A stretch of DNA of 64,000 nucleotides from Flavobacterium succinicans LMG 10402 (lineage in GTDB: Bacteria; Bacteroidota; Bacteroidia; Flavobacteriales; Flavobacteriaceae), in contig NZ_JATV01000013.1 of NCBI RefSeq assembly GCF_000611675.1, positions 41,938 through 105,937 of the forward strand. The letters are read 5' to 3'. The notes under the pieces were generated by a model, which had not been told where the DNA came from, did not search any database, and saw only the letters and a program-made list of their open reading frames with translations. Numbering within the stretch: position 1 is the first letter of the stretch; every line of letters begins with the position of its first letter. Made by a program: the position numbers and the translations under genes. Below, piece after piece: positions 1-8,728 of the stretch.

Positions 1-861
1 ACCGGCTTCTTTTTCCCAATCACTTTCGATCAAAGCATATACTTTATCTGGATTAGTGGGAGATACGGCAATAGCCATTTTTCCCATTTCCTTAGGAAGA
101 CCTTCTTGCATAGGAGTCCAAGTAACACCACTGTCCACTGACTTGTACAAACCACTACCTGCTCCACCACTGGTGACTTGCCAAGGCTTGCGACCATGTT
201 CCCACATCGCCGCATATAAAATTCTAGAATTTGTAGCATCCATCGATAATTCGACAGCACCAGTTTGGTCATTTTTGTATAATATTTTTTCCCATGTTAG
301 ACCTCCATTGGTAGTTTTGTATATCCCTCTATCTTGCGACTTGCTGTAAAGCGCTCCTTGAGCCGCAACATAAACAATATCTGAATTTTTAGGATCTATA
401 CAAATGCGAGAAATATGTTGAGTAGTCTCTAGTCCAAGATGTTTCCAAGTTCTACCGGCATCGGTACTTTTATAGATACCATCGCCATGATGCGTCATTA
501 CCCCACGAACTGCATGTTCTCCCATTCCAACATAAATCACATTAGGATCACTTTCCGCAACTGTAATAGCACCAACAGAGCTCGTTTTAAAAAAACCGTC
601 CGAAATTGGATGCCAACTCACTCCCATGTCTTGTGTTTTCCACAAACCACCGCCAGTCGTCCCCATGTAATACGTTAATGGATCGGATGTTACTCCTGTA
701 GCGGTTACCGATCGTCCGCCCCTAAAAGGACCTATAGATCGCCATTTGGACACTTTAAGTTGTGCATTTAAATCTGCTGGCTTAGAAGAGATATTCTTCT
801 GAGCGAACAACGTACTACTAATGGAAGCCAATAGTAGTACTAAAAACAGTTTTTTGGTCAT
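1..861 (-). CDS. VPS10/BNR-repeat secreted protein (C-terminus cut off by window edge)
   Basis: The reading frame is open from an ATG at 861 to base 1 (287 codons) and leaves the window, so only the N-terminal part is present. It starts with a signal peptide ([13 protein letters not shown]...LFAQ). Repeated sortilin/BNR blades follow: [61 protein letters not shown] and [15 protein letters not shown]. Proteins of this type in Bacteroidota are annotated as VPS10-domain or WD40/YVTN/BNR-like beta-propellers and are usually around 1000 residues, so about 70% is probably missing. The export signal predicts a periplasmic or outer-membrane location. Substrate and enzymatic activity cannot be told from this part. 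A TATTTTTG box on the minus strand (885-892) lies 24 bases before the start. Confidence 0.85.
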   Translation of the reverse strand, partial: MTKKLFLVLLLASISSTLFAQKNISSKPADLNAQLKVSKWRSIGPFRGGRSVTATGVTSDPLTYYMGTTGGGLWKTQDMGVSWHPISDGFFKTSSVGAITVAESDPNVIYVGMGEHAVRGVMTHHGDGIYKSTDAGRTWKHLGLETTQHISRICIDPKNSDIVYVAAQGALYSKSQDRGIYKTTNGGLTWEKILYKNDQTGAVELSMDATNSRILYAAMWEHGRKPWQVTSGGAGSGLYKSVDSGVTWTPMQEGLPKEMGKMAIAVSPTNPDKVYALIESDWEKEAG

Positions 862-884
862 AATATAAGGTTATAGCTTTGGTT

Positions 885-892
885 CAAAAATA
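885..892 (-). promoter_or_regulatory. -7 box of the VPS10/BNR gene promoter
   Basis: The minus strand reads TATTTTTG, an exact match to the Bacteroidota primary-sigma -7 consensus TAnnTTTG, 24 bases upstream of the ATG at 861. No convincing -33 TTG was found at the usual distance. Confidence 0.5.
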
Positions 893-991
893 TGTAATGT
901 TTCTGTAGTAGTCTACTTTATACGGTAAAAAAAACATTTTTTCTAAACAATAATATTAAAAGGGAGCACTATAATCCATAACTAAAAATCA

Positions 992-999
992 TATATTTG
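992..999 (+). promoter_or_regulatory. -7 box upstream of the repeat-motif lipoprotein
   Basis: TATATTTG matches TAnnTTTG and ends 22 bases before the ATG at 1022, so the predicted 5' leader is short. No clear -33 TTG is visible. Confidence 0.5.
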
Positions 1000-1021
1000 A
1001 ATTTTCTAAACGGATCGAATC

Positions 1022-1564
1022 ATGAAAACTGCTTTTTATTTTTACCTTACATTATTGACGAGCTTAGTTCTTTTTTCTTGTAAAAAAGAAGAAGAAAATA
1101 CTGTAACAGATCAACGAAGCAATGTTGTTCCTTTTACTCAAATGGCTACAACAACTGCTCCTTCTACACCCACCAATCCTGCTAATACATCTGCATATGT
1201 GGAAAAGTCAGACCAAAAAGAAAGTGTGATGTATCAATACAAATATACCGTTGTTAAAAATCCAAATGCTACTACAACTACCACTGTTACACCAGCAGGG
1301 ATGAATCCTCCGCATGGTCAACCGAAGCACCGTTGTGATATTCCTGTTGGAGCACCTTTAAATTCTCCAAAACCAAAAAATGTCACCACACCTAATACTA
1401 CTGTAGTTAGTACTCCAACCTCAACCAATACAACTACTGCAGTACCCTCTTTACTAGCTGCACCAACCGAAGGAACACCTACTCCAGAAGGTATGAATCC
1501 ACCTCACGGTCAAGCCAAACATCGATGCGACATTGCTGTTGGTGCTCCATTACCAAAAGAGTAG
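1022..1564 (+). CDS. Lipoprotein with a duplicated GMNPPHGQ/HRCD motif
   Basis: This 180-residue protein has a lipoprotein signal with lipobox LFSC (Cys20), followed by an acidic/Lys linker. Most of the chain is low-complexity Thr/Pro/Asn sequence. Two near-identical modules stand out, at residues 93-113 and 157-177. Each starts GMNPPHGQ, continues with KHRCD and ends VGAPL; the second sits almost at the C-terminus. Each module carries two His and one Cys, which would suit metal binding or a protein-docking peptide. That role is inference from composition; I know only that such motifs recur at the ends of uncharacterised Flavobacteriia proteins. It probably sits in the outer membrane facing the periplasm or the outside. 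It has its own promoter and precedes a GNAT gene by 40 bases. Confidence 0.85.
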   Translation: MKTAFYFYLTLLTSLVLFSCKKEEENTVTDQRSNVVPFTQMATTTAPSTPTNPANTSAYVEKSDQKESVMYQYKYTVVKNPNATTTTTVTPAGMNPPHGQPKHRCDIPVGAPLNSPKPKNVTTPNTTVVSTPTSTNTTTAVPSLLAAPTEGTPTPEGMNPPHGQAKHRCDIAVGAPLPKE

Positions 1565-1604
1565 TCCTGCAGAATCTCATTTAAAAAAATAAACTTTATC
1601 AGTT

Positions 1605-2117
1605 ATGATTACTCCCGCTACAACGGCAGACGCTATTGAATTATCTGCACTAATTAACTCCGCTTACCGTGGAGAAAGTTCAAAGAAAGGTTGGACCACA
1701 GAAGCAGATTTATTAGATGGCAGCAGAACTTCCGAAGCGGAATTGCACACAATCATTACGTCGCCTGATCATTACATGCTCAAATTTACACGCAATCAAA
1801 GAATAATTGGAAACGTTTTGCTTATTGCTAAAAAAGAGGTACTGTATTTAGGGATGCTGACCGTTTCACCCGAACTTCAAAACGGTGGATTGGGAAAACA
1901 ATTATTGAAAGCCGCGGAGGAAAAAGCAAAACATTTACATTTGAACACTATTCAAATGACTGTTATCGGCCTTCGAAAAGAGCTTTTAGCTTGGTACATT
2001 CGAAATGGTTATAAGGACACTGGTAAAACAGAGCCCTTTCCATTTAGCAATAAAGATAAAGCACTAACAGCAAAATCTTTAGATTTTATAATCTTAGAAA
2101 AGAAGATTGCGCACTAA
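1605..2117 (+). CDS. GNAT-family N-acetyltransferase
   Basis: A 170-residue cytoplasmic enzyme of the Gcn5-related acetyltransferase family, which transfers acetyl from acetyl-CoA to an amine. The acetyl-CoA-binding motif A is visible as a beta strand LGMLTVSPE, then QNGGLG (residues 92-97, the Q/RxxGxG/A loop) and the helix KQLLKAAEEKA. The C-terminal part AWYIRNGYKDTGKTE is the usual GNAT ending with the conserved Tyr and Gly. The ATG at 1605 gives the usual family length. The substrate cannot be assigned. It lies 40 bases after the lipoprotein stop and could be co-transcribed with it. It converges on the cyclase gene, 29 bases away. Confidence 0.9.
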   Translation: MITPATTADAIELSALINSAYRGESSKKGWTTEADLLDGSRTSEAELHTIITSPDHYMLKFTRNQRIIGNVLLIAKKEVLYLGMLTVSPELQNGGLGKQLLKAAEEKAKHLHLNTIQMTVIGLRKELLAWYIRNGYKDTGKTEPFPFSNKDKALTAKSLDFIILEKKIAH

Positions 2118-2146
2118 ACCAATTTATTATTTAAAACTAAGAGAAT

Positions 2147-3994
2147 TTATATGGTCTGTTTTATAAAATACATATTCATTCTACCTCTGTTTTTTACCTC
2201 GATATTGCCACGATATTCACATGAGAAACGATCTTTGACCAACTCAAAAGTCGCTTCTGAAATATTGATTTTACCAGTTTCGGAGTTGGATTCCATTCTA
2301 GAAGCCGTATTTACGGTATCTCCCCAAATATCATAGGCAAATTTCTTTGTTCCAACTACACCTGCTACAACTGGCCCGGTGCTGATTCCAATCCGAATAT
2401 CAAAACGAACATGGAACACGTCTCTTTCGGTTTTGGCCAAGGCTACACAGTTAATAATCTCCTGAGCAGCTAGTATCATTTTGTAAGCATGATCGTTAGT
2501 TTCAAAAGGCAAGCCACCTGCACACATATAGGCGTCGCCAATCGTTTTAATCTTTTCTAAATCGTATTTTTCAATAATGGCATCAAATTTTGAGAAGTAA
2601 TAATCAACACTTTCTACTAATTTTTCTGGAGATAAATTTTCAGCATATGCCGTAAATCCAACAAAATCTGTAAATAGAACTGACACTGAATCAAATTTTT
2701 TAGCCCTCACACTTCCAGATTGTTTCAATTCTGCCGCTGTTTCTTCAGGCAAAATATTCAATAATAATGCATTAGATCTATTTTTTTCTGATTCGATAAT
2801 AGCATTGGTTTTTTTGATGAATTGATACCTCCTAAATAAACCCACTACTAAAAGACTAATTAAAATAATTACAACAACTGTAGCATAGATCACATTTTGC
2901 TGCTTCTTAGCCAATAGTTTCTGAATTTCTGATTCTTTCTCCAGTATGTTTACTTCCGCTTGTTTTTTTGAAACCTCAAAATTGGTTCTTAAATCGGCTA
3001 ACTCTTGTACCATTTTCACATTGCTAACACTATCTTTATAGGCTACATATTTTTTAAAATACGATAAAGATAGGTTGCTTTTGTGTGTAGATTCATAGAT
3101 TTTGGACAATTGTAAACTCGAAGTGCTAATTTGGTCTTTATAACCGTTTTTAACAGCCAATTGATAACTTCGTTTAGCTGCACTAAGGGCTTTACTCCAA
3201 TTATTCTGCTTACTATAAATATCAGACAAATGGATCAAATATTCAGAAATCCCATAAAAATCTTCGATAGATTCTAAGGATTGTATGGCTTGATTTAAAT
3301 TGCTCTCAGCTTCTTTATTTTTTCCTTGTTTGAAATAGATCACACCCATATTACCCAAAGTATAAGCAATACCACTGGTATATCCCGATTTTTCAAAATA
3401 CGTACCTGACTCAGAAAAATACTCTAAAGCTTGTGCTAATTGATTGTTTTTTAAATATTCATCCCCAAGATTGGATAGCGCTGACGCTAACTTCAATGGT
3501 TCATTTGATTTTCGTAAAATTGCTATTGCTTTTTCATAATATGAATAGGCCTTTTTCGTGTCTTTCATTACCGAAAAAACATTAGCCATTGCCATATAAG
3601 TTACGCCTTCTCCAACTAAATTTTTTGAATTTTGAGCAATTTTTATTGCCAACAAAAAATCGCTCAACGCTTCTTGAAGGTTTCCTTTCAACTTGAGTTT
3701 GTTACCCCTAAGATAATAACCTCTAAACAAATACAGGTCATTCTTTGACTTTCTTGATAACACAATTAATTCATTAGTATATCTAATTGCTAATGACAAA
3801 TCGTTAAGTTCATTGAATGCTAAATTACGAAGTAATTCTAGTTGAACAGCTGTCGTATTACCTCCTTTTTTGTAAATAATAGCCAGACTGTCTGCTACTT
3901 TTTGGTCTTGCGCCTGTAGCTTAGTGCCTACTGCAAGAAGCATAACGAAGCACATCACGCAACATTTAATAAAAATATTGGATAAAGTATTCAA
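2147..3994 (-). CDS. TPR-repeat sensor fused to class III adenylate/guanylate cyclase
   Basis: A 615-residue membrane protein. Order: signal peptide (1-29), TPR repeats (about 40-330, with blocks such as YTLGNMGVIYFKQGKNKEAE), a coiled-coil segment (340-365), one transmembrane helix (about 369-387), then a cytoplasmic class III cyclase domain (435-610). Catalytic features are present: metal-binding Asp443 in FTDFVGFT, Asp487 in KTIGDAYM, and the DIWGDTVNTASRM motif. The Lys in KTIGD and the Asp in DIWGD favour ATP over GTP, so cAMP is the likely product. The TPRs would be periplasmic and sense a partner or peptide, which is inference. The gene lies 20 bases after the PKLDINP-repeat gene on the same strand, so the two probably form one transcript. 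Confidence 0.93.
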   Translation of the reverse strand: MNTLSNIFIKCCVMCFVMLLAVGTKLQAQDQKVADSLAIIYKKGGNTTAVQLELLRNLAFNELNDLSLAIRYTNELIVLSRKSKNDLYLFRGYYLRGNKLKLKGNLQEALSDFLLAIKIAQNSKNLVGEGVTYMAMANVFSVMKDTKKAYSYYEKAIAILRKSNEPLKLASALSNLGDEYLKNNQLAQALEYFSESGTYFEKSGYTSGIAYTLGNMGVIYFKQGKNKEAESNLNQAIQSLESIEDFYGISEYLIHLSDIYSKQNNWSKALSAAKRSYQLAVKNGYKDQISTSSLQLSKIYESTHKSNLSLSYFKKYVAYKDSVSNVKMVQELADLRTNFEVSKKQAEVNILEKESEIQKLLAKKQQNVIYATVVVIILISLLVVGLFRRYQFIKKTNAIIESEKNRSNALLLNILPEETAAELKQSGSVRAKKFDSVSVLFTDFVGFTAYAENLSPEKLVESVDYYFSKFDAIIEKYDLEKIKTIGDAYMCAGGLPFETNDHAYKMILAAQEIINCVALAKTERDVFHVRFDIRIGISTGPVVAGVVGTKKFAYDIWGDTVNTASRMESNSETGKINISEATFELVKDRFSCEYRGNIEVKNRGRMNMYFIKQTI

Positions 3995-4014
3995 TACAAA
4001 AGTTTGTTTAAAAA

Positions 4015-4590
4015 TTAGGGGTTGATATCTAATTTCGGAGTTACTCCAGAACTAGGATTGATATCCAATTTAGGCATAACGTTTAGACTGGGATTAATGT
4101 CCAACTTCGGCATAACGCTGGCAGCATTAGGATTAATTTCGACTTTCGGATCAATGATATACGATTTAGATGCTTCTTTGTAATGTATCGAAAAATGGAT
4201 CTTGTAGACGTTTTGCTTTCCTATTAAACTTTCACGATCTTTTACCGTTGCCACTACATTGCCCGATGTACCTCCTTTTCCAATTAACATTAAATCATCG
4301 GAATCGTCATTACCAAAACACATTTCAAAATCATCATTCGTAGCATCTAAATCATAGACAATCTTATCTATAGCTATAGAATACCACTTATCATTGGTTA
4401 CACCTTCCCACTCTACTTCTTGACTCAAGTATATGTTAGATAAAAAATCTTGAATTTTTCCAGTCTCTGAGAGCCCATCGTTATCATCTGATAAATAACA
4501 ACGTTCATGTATATCATCCTGAGTAGGATGGGACATTTGAAACAATCGGCTAGCTTCTACATTCAGCTGAATTTTAACTCTTTTACCCAT
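4015..4590 (-). CDS. Uncharacterised protein with C-terminal PKLDINP repeats
   Basis: A 191-residue protein with no signal peptide. The first 150 residues are acidic and look like a beta-rich fold (EVEWEGVTNDKW, VYKIHFSIHYK, SYIIDPKVEIN). The strand order and the DPK ending faintly recall the PixA/AidA inclusion-body fold, but I cannot support that assignment. The C-terminus is a short tandem repeat: PKVEINP once, then PKLDINP three times, spaced by 5-6 variable residues, and the protein ends exactly on the last repeat. The gene is first in a two-gene unit with the TPR-cyclase. A TATCTTTG box on the minus strand (4689-4696) lies 98 bases upstream. Confidence 0.8.
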   Translation of the reverse strand: MGKRVKIQLNVEASRLFQMSHPTQDDIHERCYLSDDNDGLSETGKIQDFLSNIYLSQEVEWEGVTNDKWYSIAIDKIVYDLDATNDDFEMCFGNDDSDDLMLIGKGGTSGNVVATVKDRESLIGKQNVYKIHFSIHYKEASKSYIIDPKVEINPNAASVMPKLDINPSLNVMPKLDINPSSGVTPKLDINP

Positions 4591-4688
4591 GATGCATTGA
4601 TTTTTAAAATTTTATTATAAGTTTTTCACAGAACGACACATTACACAACACAAATAATTGATTTACAAGCATATAAACAGGAGTTAAT

Positions 4689-4696
4689 CAAAGATA
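4689..4696 (-). promoter_or_regulatory. -7 box for the PKLDINP/cyclase operon
   Basis: The minus strand reads TATCTTTG, matching TAnnTTTG. It predicts a leader of roughly 90 bases before the ATG at 4590. The 4591-4845 gap between the divergent genes shows nothing else beyond A/T-rich sequence. Confidence 0.4.
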
Positions 4697-4845
4697 CAGT
4701 TTTAATAAATAGGTTTTTATATGTATTTAAAAAAAGTTATTTGGCGTAAAAATTTAAATTTTTTCTCCAAATAAAAAAAAATAAATAATTGAATATGAGC
4801 TATTTAAAAGATTATAACTAATTTTATAGATCAAAGCAACCAAAA

Positions 4846-5733
4846 ATGAAACAAAAACCCAATACGATAGACTGGAAAGAAATTTTTCAACCCAAGAACA
4901 TTGTGCTTAATCTCATAGGAGTTGCCTTTATTCTATTAGCCTTAAAAGGGTTTATGATTCCTAATCGTTTTTTGGATGGCGGTGTTATTGGAATTTCTAT
5001 CTTAATTCATGAAATTACACATTGGCCCTTTAGTATTTTAGTTTTAGTTTTTAATATTCCTTTTATCTTTTTGGGGCATAAATTGTTGGGATTGACTTTT
5101 GCCATTCAAAGCTTAATTACTTTTATTTTAATCGCTGTTGGCTATACTTTTTTTCATATTGAAGCTGTAACTTCTGACAAATTACTGATTGCTTTATTTG
5201 GGGGATGTCTAATTGGGGTTGGTATGGGCTTGTGCATTCGAAGTGGATCAGTTGCAGATGGTATTGAAATCGTAGCCTTATTAACTACACGAAAAATTGG
5301 TTTGAATGTTTCGGAAGTTATTTTTGCCTTGAATACGCTACTTTTTTTAGCCGCAGCTTGGTCTTTTGGCATTTCAACGGCACTTTATTCAATAGTGACC
5401 TATTTTTCGGCCGTAAAAGCATTAGATTATATTTCCCATGGAGTGGAACAATATACAGCTTTGCACATTATTTCAGCAAAAAGCGAAGAAATGAAACAAT
5501 TAGTAGTTCAAAAATTAGGAAAAGGCATAACCGTAATCAAAGGAGAAAGAGGTTATCTTCCTGAAAGTTTTCATGTAAAAACACCCTGCGATATCATTGT
5601 AACAATAGTCACCCGATTAGAATTACTCCGCATCAAAGACGAAATAAAACTGGTCGATCCACATGCTTTTACCTACATTCAATTCATCAAAGAAGCAAGT
5701 GGAGGCATTCTTCGTCTGAGAAGAAGCCACTAA
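4846..5733 (+). CDS. YitT/DUF2179 family membrane protein
   Basis: A 295-residue inner-membrane protein with five or six hydrophobic helices in the first 200 residues (for example IVLNLIGVAFILLALKGFMI). The family signature NRFLDGGVIGISILIHEIT is followed by GGCLIGVGMGLCIRSGSVADG. A C-terminal soluble DUF2179 domain (about 205-290) carries GKGITVIKGERGYLPE. This matches the YitT_membrane plus DUF2179 architecture of the B. subtilis YitT/YebE type. The transport role is unproven in the family. It is a single gene, divergent from the PKLDINP gene. Family assignment is sure, function is not. Confidence 0.92.
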   Translation: MKQKPNTIDWKEIFQPKNIVLNLIGVAFILLALKGFMIPNRFLDGGVIGISILIHEITHWPFSILVLVFNIPFIFLGHKLLGLTFAIQSLITFILIAVGYTFFHIEAVTSDKLLIALFGGCLIGVGMGLCIRSGSVADGIEIVALLTTRKIGLNVSEVIFALNTLLFLAAAWSFGISTALYSIVTYFSAVKALDYISHGVEQYTALHIISAKSEEMKQLVVQKLGKGITVIKGERGYLPESFHVKTPCDIIVTIVTRLELLRIKDEIKLVDPHAFTYIQFIKEASGGILRLRRSH

Positions 5734-6077
5734 TTCTCATAAAATGGGTTGCCAAAAACAAGTTCTATTTTATTTTTTTAACCAAATTAAAGTCAATTAA
5801 TTGATTTTTTTTACTGGACCTGCCAACTCATTACTTGTTGAGACTATTACAAGTGCCAAAATATTTCGTATTAAATCCTCAAGACAAAAGACGATTATTA
5901 CCAACAATTTATCCAAACAAGATGTTTTGATGTTTTATCATACAGTTTTAGTTTTTAAGAATCTACAAACTATTAGCTGTCAAAAAAAAGGCTACTCACA
6001 ATAACCTGTTTAACATTTTATTAACTATATTAGCTTTTTACATTGGCAACTTTTCTTTACCTAAAATCTAGAAAAAA

Positions 6078-7520
6078 ATGAAATTCTTTTACTATTTCTT
6101 TCTCTTATTATTCACTTTTTCTGTACAAGCTCAATTTCTAAGAAAGAAGAAAAAAAAAACGCTACCCTACGAAAACATAGTGATAAGCGATTCAGCCACA
6201 CAACATTTAGTGAAGGCTATTCAATTTGAAACCCTTTCAAAACCAGATTCTCTTTTTTTTTATGCCAAAGAATTTAAAAAGTTTAAAGCTTTTTTAAAAA
6301 CTAGTTATCCCTTAGTTTTTGCCAGTTTAAAAGAAATACCAGTTAATTCCAATTCTATTTTATTAAAATGGGAAGGAAGCAATACGAAGCTAATGCCAAA
6401 TTTATTTATGGCTCATCAAGATGTGGTACCTGCCAAACAGCAAAATAGTAAATGGCAGTTTCCACCATTTGGGGGCAAAATTAAAGATGGTTACATTTAT
6501 GGGCGCGGAACACTTGATGACAAATCTTCATTAATTGCAATATTCGAGGCAACCGAATACGCCTTAAAAAACAAATACCAACCCTTACGAACAACCTACT
6601 TTGCTTTTGGTGATGATGAAGAAGCTGACGGAAATGGCGCTAAAGAGATTGCTGAATATTTTATTAAAAACAAAATTGAATTTGAATTAATTTTAGATGA
6701 AGGCCCTGGAGTTGGTTTGGATATTATTCCTGAGATCAGCAAGCCAATATCATTTATTGGCATAGCCGAAAAGGGATATGCAACGGCAGAAATAACAGTA
6801 GATCAAGAAAGTGGACATTCCTCTATGCCTTCAAAACATACCGCTATCGGAATATTGAGTCAAGCGGTTGCCAATATTGAAAACAAACCTTTCAAGGCGC
6901 ATTACCATGGTTTAGCAAAAAAATTATTTGACGAAATAGCCTCAGAAATGAGTTTTACACAAAGAATTGTATTTAAAAACAGTTGGCTATTTAGTGGATT
7001 AATAAAAAAAGAGTTGTCTAAAAAATATTCAACTAATGCTTTTATAAGGACAACGGCTGCAACGACCATTTTCACTTCAGGACAATCCGAAAATGTATTG
7101 CCACACAAAGCCTCAGCAACAATTAATTTTAGATTAATCCCAGGTGATTCTGTGCAAGATATCGTTCCTTATTTAAACAGAGTTATTAAAAATCCAAAAG
7201 TTAAGGTAGCTTTAAAAGGCAATACTTATAATGCTTCGCCAATTGCCAAAAAAAAATCTATAGGATATAAAGCCCTTTCAAAAACTAGTTTAGAGTTGTT
7301 TCCAGAAGCAATTGTAGCGCCAATTTTAGTTATTGGATCTACTGATTCAAGACATTTTAACCGTACTTGTAAAAACATTTTAAGATATATTCCTCTTCGA
7401 TTTACCAATGCCGATTTAGAAAAAGTACATGGTTTTGATGAAAATATTGAAATAGAAAATTATCATAATATGATTCGGTTTTACATAAGATTTTTTCATA
7501 ATCTCAACGAGTTTCCATAA
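6078..7520 (+). CDS. Exported M20-family metallopeptidase (carboxypeptidase type)
   Basis: A 480-residue protein with an N-terminal signal peptide (about 1-19, ending VQAQ) and then a lysine stretch. M20 di-zinc motifs are visible: His113 and Asp115 in MAHQDVVPA, Asp147 in GRGTLDDK, and the catalytic Glu pair at 181-182 in FGDDEEADG. A dimerisation-domain block follows (EITVDQESGHSS). The zinc-ligand His near the C-terminus is in KVHGFDENI. It resembles the long CPS1/PM20D-type carboxypeptidases that release amino acids from peptides or N-acyl amino acids. It would act in the periplasm or on the cell surface. It is preceded by 344 bases without a supported gene. Confidence 0.92.
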   Translation: MKFFYYFFLLLFTFSVQAQFLRKKKKKTLPYENIVISDSATQHLVKAIQFETLSKPDSLFFYAKEFKKFKAFLKTSYPLVFASLKEIPVNSNSILLKWEGSNTKLMPNLFMAHQDVVPAKQQNSKWQFPPFGGKIKDGYIYGRGTLDDKSSLIAIFEATEYALKNKYQPLRTTYFAFGDDEEADGNGAKEIAEYFIKNKIEFELILDEGPGVGLDIIPEISKPISFIGIAEKGYATAEITVDQESGHSSMPSKHTAIGILSQAVANIENKPFKAHYHGLAKKLFDEIASEMSFTQRIVFKNSWLFSGLIKKELSKKYSTNAFIRTTAATTIFTSGQSENVLPHKASATINFRLIPGDSVQDIVPYLNRVIKNPKVKVALKGNTYNASPIAKKKSIGYKALSKTSLELFPEAIVAPILVIGSTDSRHFNRTCKNILRYIPLRFTNADLEKVHGFDENIEIENYHNMIRFYIRFFHNLNEFP

Positions 7521-7639
7521 AATCATCATTTTGTTAAAAAACACACGTTACAACCGCAAAAGAATATCGTGTTAGTATTCTTTGTTACACAAAATAAATT
7601 GAATAAATTAGCGCCACTAAATTTTATACCAAAATAAAA

Positions 7640-8722
7640 ATGAAAAACACAGCGCTTACGCATATACACGAGAGTTTAGGAGCCAAAATGCTTCCATTTG
7701 CAGGATACAATATGCCCATTCTTTATGAAGGAGTGAATATTGAACATGAAACCGTACGTAACGCAGTAGGCGTTTTTGATGTTTCTCACATGGGAGAATT
7801 TTTTCTTTCGGGTCCTAATGCTTTAACTTTGATTCAAAAAGTGACTTCAAACGATGCTTCCACTTTAACTATTGGAAGAGCACAATATTCTTGCCTGCCC
7901 AATAATGAGGGAGGAATTGTAGATGATTTGATCATTTACAAAATGGAAGAAGAAAAATACCTTTTGGTAGTCAATGCTTCCAATATTGAAAAAGATTGGA
8001 ATTGGATTAGCTCTCATAACGATTTAGGCGTTGTTATGGAAAATCATTCAGATGATTATTCATTATTGGCCATTCAAGGACCAAAAGCTGTTGAAGCCAT
8101 GCAAACACTTGCTTCAATGGATTTATCTTCTATAAACTACTATCATTTTGCAGTAACAGACTTTGCAGGATTTTCTGATGTCATTGTTTCTGCAACAGGA
8201 TACACCGGTTCAGGTGGTTTCGAAATTTATTGTAAAAACGACCAAGTTGAAGCGATTTGGAACCAAGTTTTTGAGGCTGGAGCCGCCTATGGTATTAAAC
8301 CTATCGGATTAGCTGCAAGAGACACCTTACGTCTAGAAATAGGATTTTGTTTGTACGGTAATGACATCAACGACACTACTTCACCTTTAGAAGCTGGTTT
8401 AGGATGGATTACCAAATTCACCAAAGACTTTACAAATGCTGAAAATTTAAAAAAACAAAAAGAATCAGGTGTAACCAAAAAACTAATTGCTTTTGAAATG
8501 CAAGAGCGCGCGGTACCGAGACACGATTACGAAATTGTTGATGGTACAGGAGCCGTGATCGGTATTGTAACGTCAGGCACCATGTCACCGTCTATGAACA
8601 AAGGAATTGGTCTTGGGTATGTTACTACCAACAATAGCGCTGTTGATAGCGATATCTTTATTCGAATTAGAAAGAATGACGTACCTGCCAAAGTGGTCAA
8701 ACTTCCTTTTTATAAAAAATAA
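7640..8722 (+). CDS. gcvT: Aminomethyltransferase, glycine cleavage system T protein
   Basis: A 360-residue cytoplasmic protein of normal GcvT length. It accepts the aminomethyl group from lipoylated H protein and, with tetrahydrofolate, gives methylene-THF and ammonia. Family motifs: [12 protein letters not shown] at the start, VFDVSHMGE, the folate-site region [36 protein letters not shown] and the C-terminal [11 protein letters not shown]. Other gcv genes are not adjacent. The S41 peptidase follows after 6 bases on the same strand, so they may be co-transcribed. Confidence 0.97.
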   Translation: MKNTALTHIHESLGAKMLPFAGYNMPILYEGVNIEHETVRNAVGVFDVSHMGEFFLSGPNALTLIQKVTSNDASTLTIGRAQYSCLPNNEGGIVDDLIIYKMEEEKYLLVVNASNIEKDWNWISSHNDLGVVMENHSDDYSLLAIQGPKAVEAMQTLASMDLSSINYYHFAVTDFAGFSDVIVSATGYTGSGGFEIYCKNDQVEAIWNQVFEAGAAYGIKPIGLAARDTLRLEIGFCLYGNDINDTTSPLEAGLGWITKFTKDFTNAENLKKQKESGVTKKLIAFEMQERAVPRHDYEIVDGTGAVIGIVTSGTMSPSMNKGIGLGYVTTNNSAVDSDIFIRIRKNDVPAKVVKLPFYKK

Positions 8723-8728
8723 TCAATT

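Noticed and set aside
5801..6004. 67-codon reading frame in the gap before the M20 peptidase
   Set aside because: It has no promoter box, its product has no domain or signal, and it lies in ordinary A/T-rich intergenic sequence. Its composition looks like random translation.
7521..7639. Glycine riboswitch before gcvT
   Set aside because: The gap lacks the conserved GGAGAG and tandem aptamer pattern; it is plain A/T-rich sequence.
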